Assembly: GCA_020848435.1 (NCBI GenBank)
Contig: JADLAC010000046.1
Location: 1-64,000 of the forward strand
DNA: 64,000 bases
Direction of reading: 5' to 3'
From: Burkholderiales bacterium
GTDB taxonomy: Bacteria > Pseudomonadota > Gammaproteobacteria > Burkholderiales > WYBJ01
Shown here: positions 62,044-64,000 of the stretch, in pieces
How the letters are laid out: the number at the start of each line of letters is the position of its first letter
How positions within the stretch are numbered: position 1 is the stretch's first letter
The notes under the pieces: model-generated
What the model saw: only the letters and a program-made list of their open reading frames with translations
Database searches by the model: none
What the model was told of the DNA's origin: nothing
Position numbers and translations under genes: made by a program

Positions 62044-63048
62044 CTAGTCGACCTTGGTGCCGGTGTCGCGAATCACCTTGCCCCACTTGCTCAGCTCGGC
62101 GCGAATCAGGTTCGCGAACGCCGCGGGCGAATTCGGGAACGGATCGTAGGCATTGCTCGCCAGCACCTCGCGCACTTCGCGCTGCTCCAACGCGCGGCCG
62201 AGCTCGGCGTTGAGCCGGCTCACGATGGCAGGTGGCGTACCCGCCGGCGCGAGCATGCCCAGCCACGTGATGGCTTCGTAGCCCGGCAGCGGAAGCGCTT
62301 CCGCCGCGGTCGGATACTCGGGCGCCAGGGGCGTGCGCTGCGCGCTGGTCACGGCAAGCATGCGCAGCTTTCCCGCTCGCGCGTGGTTGAGGGCGCTGCC
62401 GAGACTGGTGGAGAGCACGGCAACCTGTCCCCCGAGCACCGCCACGGTCGAGGGTCCGGAGCCGTTGTAGGGCACGTGCAGCATCTTGATGGCCGCCATG
62501 GACAGAAACAGCTCCATGCCCACGTGCATGACGGTGCCGCTGCCCGCCGAGGCATAGCTCAGCGCATCGGGTCGGCTCTTCGCCATTTTCACCAGCTCGG
62601 CGAGGCTGCGTGCCGGCACCGAAGGGTGCACCGCGATGCCATCCGGCGCCGATGCCAGGCTGCTCACCGGCGCGAAATCCTTGACCGGGTCGAACGGCAG
62701 CTTGCTGAAGAGGCTGGCATTGATCGGGTGGACCGTGCTGGTAACGAGCAGCGTGTGGCCATCGGCTGGCGCCTTCGCGACGTGGTCCGCGGCAATGTTA
62801 CCCGCCGCGCCGGCGCGGGTCTCGACGATGAAGGGCTGACCCAGGGCTGCCGCCAGCCGCTGTGAAAAAATGCGGGCCATGAGGTCGACCCCGCCGCCCG
62901 GCGGAAAACCGACTACCACGCGCACGGTTCTCGCGGGATAGCTCGCCGCCGCCGGAGGATTCGCTGGCTGAGCGAGCACCGCATCGGCGGCGGCGAAAGC
63001 AAAGCCGAGGACAAGCCAGGCCGAAAGATTCATCGCGTAGACATGCAT
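62044..63048 (-). CDS. Bug-family (TctC-type) periplasmic solute-binding protein
   Basis: About 334 aa from ATG 63048, which has GGTGG upstream; TTG 63060 or ATG 63033 are alternatives. A signal peptide ends near ADAVLAQ. Family segments are YPARTVRVVVGFPPGGGVDLMARI, RAGAAGNIAADHVAKAPADGHTLL and LHVPYNGSGPSTVAVLGGQV. Same strand as, and 338 bp upstream of, another Bug gene; the two are diverged in the ligand-lobe loops, so they probably bind different acids. No transporter membrane genes are seen in the window. Confidence 0.9.
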   Translation of the reverse strand: MHVYAMNLSAWLVLGFAFAAADAVLAQPANPPAAASYPARTVRVVVGFPPGGGVDLMARIFSQRLAAALGQPFIVETRAGAAGNIAADHVAKAPADGHTLLVTSTVHPINASLFSKLPFDPVKDFAPVSSLASAPDGIAVHPSVPARSLAELVKMAKSRPDALSYASAGSGTVMHVGMELFLSMAAIKMLHVPYNGSGPSTVAVLGGQVAVLSTSLGSALNHARAGKLRMLAVTSAQRTPLAPEYPTAAEALPLPGYEAITWLGMLAPAGTPPAIVSRLNAELGRALEQREVREVLASNAYDPFPNSPAAFANLIRAELSKWGKVIRDTGTKVD

Positions 63049-63175
63049 CGTCGCCACCAAAACGATCAGGGTTGCGGGGTCGCGCGCGATGTCGCTGTCG
63101 TAGGCGCGCTCATGGGCCGACTCGAACTGAAGCGCAACGACGCGCGCAGGCTGAGGATGGCGCCATCACGACGGA

Positions 63176-64000
63176 CTACGCCGTCTTGCCCAGCAGCGTT
63201 TCGGTCAGCCAGTCGGCGACGTAGTCGATGCCCACCTGGCGATTGTCGACGTGGCAATGTTCCGCCCCGCCTTCGTCGGCGGTAAACAGCTTGACGAGCT
63301 TGTCCTTCGACCCGGCCGCATCCCGCAGCTTCTCCGCATCCGCAGGCGCGGCCAGCCGGTCGTTGACGCCGTGGGTGATGAGCAGCGGGCAGCGGATCTG
63401 GCTTGCGCAATCGACCAGCGAAAAACGCTTGACCGCTTCGATCGCTGCATCCATATCCTTGACGCCCAGCACCCACGGAAGCTGGAACGGCGACTGCGAA
63501 GTCTTTTTCGGATCCGAGTCGAGCAAGCGTTTGCGTTCGAGCTGCTTGGCGTGAATGTCCCACGCGACCGTGCCGAGCACCACGCAGGCGGCGTAACGCG
63601 GCTCGAAGGCGACGATGCGCGGCGCGTAATAGCCGCCGAAGCTGTACGCCATCACCGCCACCCGCGCGGCATCGACATCGGGACGCGAGGCGATGTAGTC
63701 GAACGCCGCGGTGCCGGCGACTTCGTAGTCGTAGCGGCTATGGATGCCGCGCAGCCGCAGCGCCTCGCCCTGCCCCGGCCCGTCGATGGACAGCGTGTTG
63801 AAGCCGCGGCGGGAGAACTCGAGGCCCGCGAACAGCACGCTCATCTCCTTGCAATTGTCCAGGCCGTCGAACACCACCACCGTCGGCGCCGGCCCTTGCA
63901 CACCCTGGGCCGGGAGAAAGTAGGCGGGCAGGGCCTTGTTCTCGTACGCGACATCGATGCGTTCCATCCTCGGGTAACGGCGCTCGAAGCCGGCGTGGAA
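63176..64000 (-). CDS. Alpha/beta hydrolase, 5' part beyond the window
   Basis: At least 274 codons; the reading frame is open through the window edge and the codons before the internal Met (FHAGFERRYPR) look coding, so the N terminus lies outside. The nucleophile Ser is in MAYSFGGYYAPR, the acid Asp in HGVNDRLAAP, and the His in GGAEHCHVDN. VVVFDGLDNCKEM near the start is an oxyanion-hole-like strand. It resembles FrsA/dienelactone-type hydrolases. The substrate is unknown. It is about 127 bp upstream of the Bug gene on the same strand. Confidence 0.82.
   Translation of the reverse strand, partial: FHAGFERRYPRMERIDVAYENKALPAYFLPAQGVQGPAPTVVVFDGLDNCKEMSVLFAGLEFSRRGFNTLSIDGPGQGEALRLRGIHSRYDYEVAGTAAFDYIASRPDVDAARVAVMAYSFGGYYAPRIVAFEPRYAACVVLGTVAWDIHAKQLERKRLLDSDPKKTSQSPFQLPWVLGVKDMDAAIEAVKRFSLVDCASQIRCPLLITHGVNDRLAAPADAEKLRDAAGSKDKLVKLFTADEGGAEHCHVDNRQVGIDYVADWLTETLLGKTA

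Noticed and set aside
60740-62266. A 508-codon version of the Bug gene
   Set aside because: Only the part from GTG 61705 is Bug-like, and that codon has a strong ribosome-binding site and a signal peptide.

Overview
The window reads as chromosomal DNA of a GC-rich betaproteobacterium, probably Burkholderiales or a relative. The clues are four periplasmic Bug/TctC-type binding proteins without TctA/TctB partners, the order yqgE-ruvX-pyrR-pyrB-pyrC', a GlrK-QseG-GlrR signalling operon, YggX, and a ppk1/ppx/PPK2 polyphosphate neighbourhood. No rRNA, tRNA, CRISPR array, integrase or transposase was seen.

Layout. 0-13.3 kb is mixed core and catabolic DNA. It holds a helix-turn-helix/class-V aminotransferase fusion with a palindrome just upstream, pyrF, a pteridine-reductase-like SDR divergent from a MidA-like methyltransferase and an alcohol dehydrogenase, a degenerate kinase joined to a cyclic-nucleotide-binding domain, an acyl-CoA dehydrogenase pair, a Tat-exported intradiol dioxygenase beside a ThDP enzyme, and cca. 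13.3-27.5 kb is an accessory island with a truncated HicB remnant at its cca end. It is organised as two divergent operons around about 19.2-19.4 kb. The leftward operon has an ABC importer, a 3-hydroxyisobutyrate-dehydrogenase-like enzyme, two small paralogous proteins I cannot name, and a Bug protein. The rightward operon has a TauD/TfdA dioxygenase, an Ldh2-family dehydrogenase, an SDR, another Bug protein, and a glycyl radical enzyme with its activase. The substrate is not known.

27.5-44 kb is core: an NDUFA9-like protein, slt and ilvA leftward; rpiA, ppx and an atypical pyruvate kinase rightward; then pap/PPK2, sixA, a CYTH-CHAD protein, ppk1, yggX and argA leftward. The middle is a compact polyphosphate locus that makes (Ppk1), uses (PPK2), degrades (Ppx) and probably binds (CHAD) polyphosphate. 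44-54 kb holds glrK-qseG-glrR, rsmE, an inositol-monophosphatase-family gene, trkA-trkH and a photolyase. 54-58 kb is yqgE-ruvX-pyrR-pyrB-pyrC', where PyrC' has lost the usual HxH metal ligands and is probably structural. 58-64 kb holds oligopeptidase A, a DUF4124 protein, two Bug proteins and an alpha/beta hydrolase cut by the window edge.

Most interesting points: the divergent island cluster with its unassigned glycyl radical enzyme and unknown paralog pair; the HTH-aminotransferase fusion with its candidate operator; the kinase-CNB protein with HRN and DFC in place of HRD and DFG; a HicB fragment of 34 codons; and a probable leaderless promoter for yqgE.
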